Shown here: positions 53,910 to 60,187 of the stretch, one piece after another
How the letters are laid out: the number at the start of each line of letters is the position of its first letter
Numbering within the stretch: position 1 is the first letter of the stretch
DNA from: Nostoc punctiforme NIES-2108
GTDB lineage: Bacteria > Cyanobacteriota > Cyanobacteriia > Cyanobacteriales > Nostocaceae
Direction of reading: 5' to 3'
Length of the DNA stretch: 60,187 nucleotides
NCBI GenBank assembly: GCA_003326195.1
Contig: LXQE01000161.1
Location: 29,475 to 89,661, forward strand
Made by a program: the position numbers and the translations under genes
The notes under the pieces: model-generated
What the model was told of the DNA's origin: nothing
What the model saw: the letters and a program-made list of their open reading frames with translations, nothing else
Databases searched by the model: none

Positions 53910-54899
53910 ATGCAACAAGTTCCTGTTTCACTATGGACTCTGGTTGCTGGGATAGTAGTTACAGCAATCAGCATTTGGATTGGTCAAAACCACACTCTCA
54001 TGCCGGTGCAGGCATCGTTACAAGCGCCTTTGGTAGACGGTTTTTTCAACGTCATGTTTACCATTGCGATCGCACTCTTCTTGGTGGTAGAAGGAACAAT
54101 TGTAATGTTTTTGATTCAGTTTCGTCGCCGTCGGGGTGACGATACCGATGGCGTGCGGGTCGAAGGCAACGTTCCCTTAGAAATCTTTTGGACAGCAATT
54201 CCCACAGTGATTGTCCTCGGCTTGGGCATCTACAGTGTAGATGTTTTTAATCGAATGGGCGGCTTTGAGCCTGCCGGTCATCCTCATTCAGCAGCTCATG
54301 TTGCTCATATACCGGGAAGTGCGATTGCTGCTACACTCAGCGATACTTCTGAAGCAACAACTGCCCCGACAATCGCCCCGACAATTGGTATCGGTGCGTC
54401 TCCTCAAACCCTAAACAAACCAGCTGATTTAGTTGTTGATGTCAAAGGGATACAGTACGCCTGGATATTTAATTATCCCGATAGTGGCATTACCTCTGGG
54501 GAATTGCACATACCCGTCGGTGCTGATGTGCAACTCAACCTTTCAGCACAAGATGTAATTCATTCATTCTGGGTGCCAAACTTTAGGCTGAAGCAAGATG
54601 CGCTTCCTGGTATCCCTACCGAACTGCGATTTGTCGCCACCAAGCCAGGTACATATCCCGTAGTTTGTGCTGAGTTGTGCGGTGGTTATCACGGTTCAAT
54701 GCGGACACAGGTAATTGTCCACACACCAGAAGAATATGATAGCTGGCGGACAGAAAACCAGATTGCTCAACAGCAAAACCTAAATCAAGTCGTTGCAGTT
54801 AATCCAGCCGACTTATCAACATCAGAGTTTCTCGCGCCCCACACCCATGAGATGGGAATTAGTGCAGCAACTTTAGAGTCATTGGTCATTGGTCATTAG
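53910..54899 (+). CDS. coxB: Cytochrome c oxidase subunit II (Cox2 operon)
   Basis: 329 residues, two N-terminal transmembrane helices, then a periplasm/lumen cupredoxin domain. The CuA ligands are complete: His in HSFWVPNF, CAELCGGYHGSM (two Cys, His, Met). A Thr/Ala/Pro-rich insert (SEATTAPTIAPTIGIGAS) lies between helix 2 and the cupredoxin domain. Together with coxA and coxC it resembles the heterocyst-specific coxBAC2 operon of Anabaena PCC 7120, whose oxidase consumes O2 to protect nitrogenase. The last residues (SLVIGH) and stop codon lie inside a heptamer repeat. Confidence 0.95.
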   Translation: MQQVPVSLWTLVAGIVVTAISIWIGQNHTLMPVQASLQAPLVDGFFNVMFTIAIALFLVVEGTIVMFLIQFRRRRGDDTDGVRVEGNVPLEIFWTAIPTVIVLGLGIYSVDVFNRMGGFEPAGHPHSAAHVAHIPGSAIAATLSDTSEATTAPTIAPTIGIGASPQTLNKPADLVVDVKGIQYAWIFNYPDSGITSGELHIPVGADVQLNLSAQDVIHSFWVPNFRLKQDALPGIPTELRFVATKPGTYPVVCAELCGGYHGSMRTQVIVHTPEEYDSWRTENQIAQQQNLNQVVAVNPADLSTSEFLAPHTHEMGISAATLESLVIGH

Positions 54900-55046
54900 T
54901 TATTGGTCATTGGTCATTAGTCATGGGTCATTGGTCATTGGTCATTAGTCATTGGTAACTGACAAATGACAACGGACAAATGACAACGGACAAATGACGA
55001 AGAACAAATGACAAAGAACAAATGACAAATGACAAACGACAAAGGA
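54879..55046. repeat. Heptamer repeat block overlapping the coxB stop
   Basis: TTGGTCA/TTAGTCA units from 54879, then a right half of TGACAAA/GGACAAA-type units to 55046. The halves are inverted to each other and could fold into a long hairpin. The coxB TAG (54897-54899) is inside the block, and coxA begins eight bases after it. Confidence 0.85.
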
Positions 55047-55053
55047 TAAAAAT

Positions 55054-56742
55054 ATGACGCAGGTAGAATTTCCACGAAATACTCCACCAGAAGAAAATAA
55101 ACCGAAAATGGTGACTGGCCACACCTCCCATCCGAAGGCGTGGAAATGGCAGGACTATTTTACATTTAATGTTGACCACAAGGTTATTGGTATCCAATAC
55201 CTGGTGACGGCGTTTGTGTTCTATCTCATCGGCGGACTGATGGCTGTTGCTCTCCGTGTGGAATTAGCAACACCAGATGCAGACGTACTCGACCCCAATC
55301 TGTATAACGCTTTCATGACCAATCACGGGACGATCATGATCTTCCTGTGGATTGTCCCAAGCGCCATTGGGGGATTTGGTAACTATTTAGTGCCCTTGAT
55401 GGTTGGTGCCAGGGATATGGCGTTTCCAAAGCTGAACGCGATCGCCTTTTGGTTAAATCCACCAGCAGGTGCACTCATTTTAGGTAGTTTCATTTTTGGT
55501 GGTTCGCAATCTGGTTGGACAGCTTACCCACCTTTGAGCTTGGTGACAGCACCAATCGCTCAAACTATGTGGATATTAGCGATCGTTTTGGTAGGAACTT
55601 CTTCAATTTTGGGTTCACTGAACTTTGTGATCACCATTTTGATGATGAAGGTTCCCAGCATGAAATGGGATCAAGTACCCCTATTTTGCTGGGCAATCTT
55701 GGCTACCTCACTGTTGGCACTTCTCTCCACACCTGTATTAGCAGCCGGTTTAGTTCTGCTGTTGTTTGACCTCAACTTTGGCACCTCCTTCTTTAAACCA
55801 GATGCAGGCGGTAACGTTGTAATTTATCAACACTTGTTCTGGTTTTATTCTCACCCGGCAGTGTATTTAATGATTCTGCCCATCTTCGGCATCATGTCGG
55901 AGGTAATTCCAGTTCACGCCCGCAAACCAATCTTTGGTTATAAAGCGATCGCTTATTCTAGTGTAGCCATCTGCGTTGTCGGTTTGTTCGTCTGGGTACA
56001 CCACATGTTCACCAGTGGCACACCCGGCTGGATGCGGATGTTCTTCACTATCTCCACTCTTATAGTTGCAGTTCCCACTGGCGTGAAGATTTTTGCTTGG
56101 GTTGCTACCCTTTGGGGTGGTAAAATCCGCTTCACAGGTGCGATGCTTTTCGCCATTGGCTTGTTATCAATGTTTGTCATGGGCGGCTTAAGCGGTGTGA
56201 CGATGGGAACAGCCCCCTTTGATGTTCATGTCCACGACACATATTATGTAGTAGGACATTTCCATTACGTTCTGTTTGGCGGTTCCGTGTTTGGCATCTA
56301 CGCCGGTATTTATCACTGGTTCCCCAAAATGACCGGACGAATGCTGAATGAAAACTTGGCACGCATTCACTTTGCCCTTACCTTCATCGGTACTAATCTA
56401 ACCTTTTTACCCATGCACGAGTTGGGTTTAAAAGGAATGCCGCGAAGAGTGGCAATGTATGACCCCCAATTTATCGACCTTAATCAAATTTGTACCTTTG
56501 GTTCATTTGTTTTGGCGATATCGGTAATTCCTTTCACCATCAACATGATCTACAGTTGGCTGAAGGGGCCTTTGGCTGGTGATAATCCTTGGCAAGCTTT
56601 GACCTTAGAATGGACAACTAGCTCACCACCCGCAATTGAAAACTGGGAAGTATTGCCTGTTGTGACTCATGGCCCTTATGACTACGGTCATGGTCATAGT
56701 ACAGAAGTACAGCCATCTGCAACACCAGAAGCTAGTGCTTAG
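55054..56742 (+). CDS. coxA: Cytochrome c oxidase subunit I, A2-type (Cox2 operon)
   Basis: 562 residues with about 12 transmembrane helices. Haem-copper oxidase core: haem a His in MTNHGTIMIF, CuB ligands in FYSHPAVYLMILP and HHMFTSGTPGW, and haem ligands in HDTYYVVGHFHYVLFGG. The helix VI motif YSHPAVY replaces HPEVY: the proton-channel Glu is absent and Tyr-Ser is present, which defines the A2 subfamily. It reduces O2 in the cytoplasmic or thylakoid membrane. Position between coxB and coxC fits the heterocyst-specific operon. Confidence 0.97.
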   Translation: MTQVEFPRNTPPEENKPKMVTGHTSHPKAWKWQDYFTFNVDHKVIGIQYLVTAFVFYLIGGLMAVALRVELATPDADVLDPNLYNAFMTNHGTIMIFLWIVPSAIGGFGNYLVPLMVGARDMAFPKLNAIAFWLNPPAGALILGSFIFGGSQSGWTAYPPLSLVTAPIAQTMWILAIVLVGTSSILGSLNFVITILMMKVPSMKWDQVPLFCWAILATSLLALLSTPVLAAGLVLLLFDLNFGTSFFKPDAGGNVVIYQHLFWFYSHPAVYLMILPIFGIMSEVIPVHARKPIFGYKAIAYSSVAICVVGLFVWVHHMFTSGTPGWMRMFFTISTLIVAVPTGVKIFAWVATLWGGKIRFTGAMLFAIGLLSMFVMGGLSGVTMGTAPFDVHVHDTYYVVGHFHYVLFGGSVFGIYAGIYHWFPKMTGRMLNENLARIHFALTFIGTNLTFLPMHELGLKGMPRRVAMYDPQFIDLNQICTFGSFVLAISVIPFTINMIYSWLKGPLAGDNPWQALTLEWTTSSPPAIENWEVLPVVTHGPYDYGHGHSTEVQPSATPEASA

Positions 56743-56798
56743 TTAGTAGAGTGAGTGATGCGATCGCTCTCAAGGTGACTGCAAGTTTTATTCATTTT

Positions 56799-56945
56799 AG
56801 TTCAGAACATGAAAGGCCGAGTTCAGAACATGAAAGGCCGAGCTTGGAACTCGGAACTCCGAGCTTAGAACTCGAAACTCCGAGCTTGGAACTCGAAACT
56901 CCGAGCTTGGAACTCAAAACTTGAGCTTCAGAACTCGAAACTCGG
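56799..56945. repeat. Seven-copy 21-bp tandem repeat between coxA and coxC
   Basis: Units start at 56799, 56820, 56841, 56862, 56883, 56904 and 56924. The first two read AGTTCAGAACATGAAAGGCC, the others AGCTTGGAACTCGAAACTCC-like. The 21-bp unit is itself three related heptamers (GAACTCG type), with GAGCTT/AACTC sub-motifs. Confidence 0.85.
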
Positions 56946-57004
56946 AATTTTGAGAATTCCTGAACAAGTCAAGAGTTAAGTTAAACAAGGATTTTGGATA
57001 AAGA

Positions 57005-57685
57005 ATGAAAATTTTGCCGCTTCAGACTTCATTCTTCATTCAAGCTTCCACAACAGACACAGTAGATAATATTGTCAAAAAATCTATGACTATAGCTACA
57101 ACCACAAGCGAAGATCACAGTGCAGGACACGAAGAACATCCAGATTTAAGGGTTTGGGGACTTTTGACATTCCTCGCCTCTGAATCCCTGATGTTTGGAG
57201 GATTTTTTGCCACCTATTTATTTTTCCGTGGTACTACAGCAGTTTGGCCTCCAGAAGGAAGTGAAGTAGAACTACTTGTACCGACCATTAACACCATTAT
57301 TTTGGTGTCTAGTAGTTTCGTGATTCATTTCGGTGATACAGCGATTAAAAAGAATAACCTCAAGGGAATGCAACTGTGGTATGCAATTACTGCAATCATG
57401 GGGGCAATTTTCTTAGGTGGTCAGGTTTATGAGTATTCAACATTAGGATACGGACTGACTACCAACGTCTTCGCCAACTGCTTTTATATCATGACTGGGT
57501 TCCACGGTTTGCACGTTTTTGTGGGACTGTTATTGATATTACGTGCATTGTGGCGATCGCGTCTTCCCGGTGAATATTCTGCAACCAATCATACTTTCAT
57601 CGAAATGACAGAAATTTACTGGCACTTCGTAGACATTATTTGGATTGTTTTATTCACCTTGGTGTACGTTCTTACTTTGTTTTAA
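57005..57685 (+). CDS. coxC: Cytochrome c oxidase subunit III (Cox2 operon)
   Basis: 226 residues from the ATG at 57005 (GGATAAAG before it); an alternative ATG at 57086 (MTIATTTSEDHS) would remove 27 poorly typical residues. Five helices follow. Family motifs: ASESLMFGGFFATYLFFRG, TGFHGLHVFVGLLLILRALW and EMTEIYWHFVDIIWIVLFTLVY (the Glu and His of helix VI-VII). It stabilises the A2-type core. It is the third gene of coxBAC. Confidence 0.93.
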   Translation: MKILPLQTSFFIQASTTDTVDNIVKKSMTIATTTSEDHSAGHEEHPDLRVWGLLTFLASESLMFGGFFATYLFFRGTTAVWPPEGSEVELLVPTINTIILVSSSFVIHFGDTAIKKNNLKGMQLWYAITAIMGAIFLGGQVYEYSTLGYGLTTNVFANCFYIMTGFHGLHVFVGLLLILRALWRSRLPGEYSATNHTFIEMTEIYWHFVDIIWIVLFTLVYVLTLF

Positions 57686-57691
57686 TAAAAG

Positions 57692-57790
57692 TTAGGAGTG
57701 AGGAGTGAAGAGTTAAGAATTTATAACTTCTAACTCGTAATTCACAACTTCTAACTCATAACTCCTAACTCCTAACTCCTAACTCTCCAG
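57692..57790. repeat. Heptamer repeats (CTAACTC family) after coxC
   Basis: A short left part (GTTAGGAGTGAGGAGTGAAG) and a right part with CTAACTC/TAACTCC units, inverted to each other, end ten bases before the next start codon. Confidence 0.75.
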
Positions 57791-57799
57791 GACTTTATT

Positions 57800-58285
57800 A
57801 TGCAAGCTAATACAAACCAATTCTCATGGTTCCAGGTTCCAGAAGACATTAAAAACTTATTAGTTTTAGCTGCACAAAACTGGGACAATACATCAGAATC
57901 CGAAAAATATATTCAACAAGCTTTAGCGCAAACTGGTGAAAATACAGATGTCTTGGTAGCAGCATATAGATTTTTCTATTATAAAAATAATTATTCTCTT
58001 GCACTACAAACAACAGCCAAATTATTAGATAAAATTAAAGAACTAGAAAAATTTCCCGATGACTGGGAGCAACTTAAGCCTATACTAGTCAATCGCAAAG
58101 AAGAACCACAAATTCGATTGTACTTAAATGCTTATGCTGCTTCTGGATTAGTACTAGCAAAGTTAGGAGAAATTGAGCAAGCAAAACAGATCAGCACCAG
58201 AGTCAAACAGATAGACGACAAGAATGATTTTGGTTCTGGGATTCTGCTGGATATTTTGACACGTCCAGCAGAAGAAGACGACTAA
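57800..58285 (+). CDS. TPR-like hypothetical protein in the cox2 cluster
   Basis: 161 residues. Helical hairpins with TPR-like spacing (EKYIQQALAQTGENTDVLVA, NYSLALQTTAKLLDKI, IRLYLNAYAASGLVLAKLGE, EQAKQISTRVKQIDD). Soluble, no signal peptide. I recall a hypothetical gene in the same place after coxC in Anabaena, which fits a conserved but uncharacterised partner of the operon. CAGGAC lies 12 bases before the ATG. Confidence 0.75.
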   Translation: MQANTNQFSWFQVPEDIKNLLVLAAQNWDNTSESEKYIQQALAQTGENTDVLVAAYRFFYYKNNYSLALQTTAKLLDKIKELEKFPDDWEQLKPILVNRKEEPQIRLYLNAYAASGLVLAKLGEIEQAKQISTRVKQIDDKNDFGSGILLDILTRPAEEDD

Positions 58286-58547
58286 TTAGTCAATGCACTT
58301 CTCGACAAGAAAGAGTGGGGAGATGAGGGAGCAGGGGAGCAGAGGAGACAAGGGGCAATTATTGAACAAGTCTCTACCTTGTCTCCCCCCTCTTCCTTGT
58401 CTACCTTGTCTCTTCTCCATGCCCAATACTTCTTTACGAGAGGCGGCGCCAACGGCTTCTCTACGAGACGCTATGCGTTAGCGGAGCTTTCGCTTTAGCG
58501 ATACGCTCAGTACAAGTGCCCAATGAATGCCCTTTTTGTGAAAAATC
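58286..58547. other. Repeat-rich gap with palindromic segments
   Basis: GGGGAGCAGAGGAGACAAGG and a CCTTGTCT cluster are inverted, followed by a GAGACGCTATGCGTTAGCGG-type element like those at 8.6 and 19.4 kb. The ORF from 58293 is an artefact of these repeats. Confidence 0.5.
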
Positions 58548-58718
58548 ATGAACAATTGGTTATCTACCAGATCATACTCGTCTTACTCCCTATTAGGAGC
58601 AGCTACTGATAGTAACTCTATCTTTCCTCCTATCACTATACCTACTAAACTTCCTGTAGGTAATATTCCTAATGTCTCTCCGATTCTGATCGTCCAATCT
58701 TCTCCGTTATCAATTTAA
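58548..58718. other. Ambiguous coding trace upstream of the cupin gene
   Basis: The plus strand has an ATG-to-TAA frame of 56 codons (MNNWLSTRSYSSYSLLGAAT), Ser/Pro/Ile-rich and without ribosome site. The minus strand of 58583-58715 reads a more protein-like fragment (IDNGEDWTIRIGETLGILPT, then LVGIVIGGKIELLSVAAPNR) with no start codon. It may be the remnant of a minus-strand gene. I do not call a gene. Confidence 0.3.
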
Positions 58719-58723
58719 AAGTT

Positions 58724-59335
58724 ATGAAAGGTAGGGATTGGCTGCTAACGGGGGATGGTCAGCATCAAGCTTGTAAATCTGTGAGAGCGTGGGATTTATT
58801 GAGAGAAAATTACCGCCTTTATCGGTTTTTAACTGAGGTGGAAGATGTTCTCAATAGTGGCGATGATGAAGTCAGTTGTCTGCCAGAAATTCGGATGCTC
58901 GTAAGGCGCTTAATAGTAAATTCCTACTGGGTACGAAGTCAACATTTAGAGCCTTCGCCCAAAACGGGAACCTCTGTTTTACTCCTATACGATGAATTGG
59001 GTTTTCCCTTGACTGTGCAAACAGTAACATTTGCACCGGGAACCCGATCAAACATTCATAATCATGGGACATGGGGAATAGTCGCGGTGTTAAAAGGTCA
59101 GGAAAAAAATACTTTTTGGCGACGCACTAATAGCCCCGAATTTCAGGACAAAATTGAAGAAACAGGAGAGGTAACTCTATCCCCAGGAGACATTATTAGC
59201 TTTACTCCCGATGCAATTCACTGTGTAGAAGCAGTAGGTGATGAACCAACTGTGACTTTTAATATCTACGGCGAAACCGATCCGAATGAGAGATTTGAGT
59301 TTGACCCGATTAAGTATAGTGCTAAAAACTTTTAG
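58724..59335 (+). CDS. Cysteine dioxygenase-type cupin protein
   Basis: 203 residues. The cupin iron site is visible: APGTRSNIHNHGTWGIVAVL (two His) and the second motif SPGDIISFTPDAIHCVEAVG (third His). The length and FNIYGETDPNERFEFDP resemble the cysteine-dioxygenase/thiol dioxygenase family. Thiol dioxygenases oxidise cysteine or 3-mercaptopropionate to sulfinates with O2; an oxygen-consuming iron enzyme is at home in this O2-protection region, but that link is inference. The start at 58724 is five bases after the trace described before it. Confidence 0.78.
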   Translation: MKGRDWLLTGDGQHQACKSVRAWDLLRENYRLYRFLTEVEDVLNSGDDEVSCLPEIRMLVRRLIVNSYWVRSQHLEPSPKTGTSVLLLYDELGFPLTVQTVTFAPGTRSNIHNHGTWGIVAVLKGQEKNTFWRRTNSPEFQDKIEETGEVTLSPGDIISFTPDAIHCVEAVGDEPTVTFNIYGETDPNERFEFDPIKYSAKNF

Positions 59336-59367
59336 CATCACGCAGTAGGCGCACACAGCCGTCACAA

Positions 59368-59552
59368 GTGTCAACTTAACGCTAAACCAGCTTGGTGACA
59401 ACGTTTTGCCCTCACCCCCAGCCCCTCTCCCCAAGGGAGAGGGGAGCTAGACATTCAATTCCCCTTCTCCCTTGGGAGAAGGGGTTAGGGGATGAGGGCG
59501 TGAGGGATTTGCAAAACGCCTGTCCGATATAGTTTTCGGCTTAAGTTGACAC
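59368..59552. mobile_element. MITE-like element with 12-bp perfect ends
   Basis: GTGTCAACTTAA at 59368-59379 and TTAAGTTGACAC at 59541-59552 are exact inverted ends. Inside is a second, GC-rich inverted pair (CCCCTCTCCC / GGGAGAAGGGG type) and further GCAAAACG/CGTTTTGC arms. No protein is encoded. Confidence 0.6.
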
Positions 59553-59608
59553 CAATGCACAACCGCGCGTCCCTAGAAACGAATCGTATTCTACTAAGAG
59601 GTAGTTAA

Positions 59609-60058
59609 ATGGCAAGAGTAATTTTCTATAGCAAACCAGGCTGTAAAGGTGGTACTAAGCAAAAAGTTTTGCTCACAGCTGCTGGTCATGAGGTGATACC
59701 ACAGAACCTGCTAACAGAAGCTTGGACAGTTGAGCGGTTGCGTTCTTTTTTTGGCGATCGCCCCGTAGCCGAATGGTTTAATCTTTCCGCCCCCAAGGTA
59801 AAATCTGGTGAGGTGGTTCCTGAAAAAATCGATGCCCAAACCGCCTTGACGTTGATGCTGAAAGAACCACTGCTAATTCGCCGTCCTTTGTTAGAAGTAG
59901 GCGATCGCCGTGAGGTAGGATTTGATGTCCAAAAGATTGATACTTGGATTGGCTTACAAGCTGTGGATGAATCCTTGCAAGAAATCAGCGACAAGCTGAT
60001 GAAGCAAGATTTGCAAAACTGCTCCCACGGTCCTGGTCATCATCACCATAATCATTAG
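59609..60058 (+). CDS. Nitrogenase-associated ArsC/Spx-like protein
   Basis: 149 residues. An ArsC/Spx thioredoxin-like start VIFYSKPGCKGGTKQKVLLT has a single Cys where ArsC has CxxC/CxxS. The middle LLTEAWTVERLRSFFGDRPV and LKEPLLIRRPLLEVGDRREV is ArsC-like with the EPLLIRRP loop. The tail HGPGHHHHNH is His-rich and probably metal-binding. The nitrogenase-associated (NifO-like) subfamily has this pattern; function poorly known. It lies in the heterocyst block, and ends before a strong terminator. Confidence 0.85.
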   Translation: MARVIFYSKPGCKGGTKQKVLLTAAGHEVIPQNLLTEAWTVERLRSFFGDRPVAEWFNLSAPKVKSGEVVPEKIDAQTALTLMLKEPLLIRRPLLEVGDRREVGFDVQKIDTWIGLQAVDESLQEISDKLMKQDLQNCSHGPGHHHHNH

Positions 60059-60130
60059 GATGGCTGTAACCATCATGGTGAACAACATCAAAAGCAAGCT
60101 AGCTTAAGTTATTAGACTTATTCTATGAAT

Positions 60131-60166
60131 CAAAAGCCCTCTCCCAAGCTTGGGAGAGGGCTTTTG
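60131..60166. terminator. Perfect 36-nt palindromic terminator
   Basis: CAAAAGCCCTCTCCCAAG is followed by its exact reverse complement, ending GGGCTTTTG. It closes the nitrogenase-associated gene and would work on both strands. Confidence 0.75.
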
Positions 60167-60187
60167 AAATTGGCTCTAGTCTTTAGC

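Noticed and set aside
59411..59502. Rho-independent terminator between the cupin and nitrogenase-associated genes
   Set aside because: The GC-rich inverted arms are inside a larger element with its own perfect ends and lack a T-run, so it fits a MITE better than a terminator.

Overview
The window comes from a filamentous, heterocyst-forming cyanobacterium of the Nostoc/Anabaena type. The signs are frequent GCGATCGC (HIP1) octamers, heptanucleotide tandem repeats between and inside genes, cytochrome b6f genes (petB, petD), a RuBisCO activase with a C-terminal small-subunit-like domain, and a right-hand block with a PatB/CnfR-type nif regulator, a nif-type two-cluster ferredoxin, a coxBAC oxidase and a nitrogenase-associated ArsC-like protein. 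It is chromosomal in character: most genes are housekeeping or photosynthetic, with a lot of small repetitive DNA and a few decayed genes between them.

Layout. 1-7 kb: a partial Ser/Thr kinase, a Ca2+/H+ antiporter, a GH57 glycosidase, an HNH nuclease and a Gfo/Idh oxidoreductase. 7-13.5 kb is the most accessory stretch: a 5'-truncated gene with a coupled partner, a small orphan gene behind inverted and direct repeats, a MITE-like element, a ten-copy array of palindromes at exact 21-bp spacing ahead of an orphan gene, a secreted orphan protein, rca, and a small protein with a double-glycine leader-like motif. 13.8-19.1 kb: trmFO, an M23 peptidase, tRNA-Arg(CCG), a Uma2 nuclease, a VOC protein and the YlqF/RbgA GTPase. 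20.2-26.6 kb: one 2112-residue Ser/Thr kinase-ATPase-GAF-PAS-histidine kinase gene. 26.6-29.7 kb: ctpA divergent from petB-petD. 30-34 kb: an anti-sigma-like ATPase, GDP-mannose dehydratase plus glycosyltransferase, and small envelope proteins. 34.5-35.4 kb: an IS5-like element with a broken transposase. 35.7-48.2 kb: pentapeptide/RDD protein, GNAT, RuvX, YqeG, ProB, HAD and ROK proteins, and decayed genes. 49.2-60.2 kb: the heterocyst/nitrogen-fixation block.

How the genes relate. The right-hand block is the clearest functional unit. PatB/CnfR is a ferredoxin-HTH activator of nif genes; FdxB, Cox2 (an A2-type haem-copper oxidase, YSHPAVY motif) and the nitrogenase-associated protein all fit protection and supply of nitrogenase in heterocysts. 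Its intergenic spaces each hold a different heptamer or 21-bp repeat family, and patB has a perfect 9-bp inverted repeat just upstream of its start. The same class of repeats also sits inside coding sequence: in frame in the giant kinase and the ROK kinase, at the stop codon of coxB and at the start codon of proB.

No CRISPR array, prophage or complete defence island is visible. The most unexplained structures are the 21-bp palindrome array at 9.1-9.3 kb, the repeat-flanked orphan gene at 8.1 kb, and the structured 100-nt patch between patB and fdxB.
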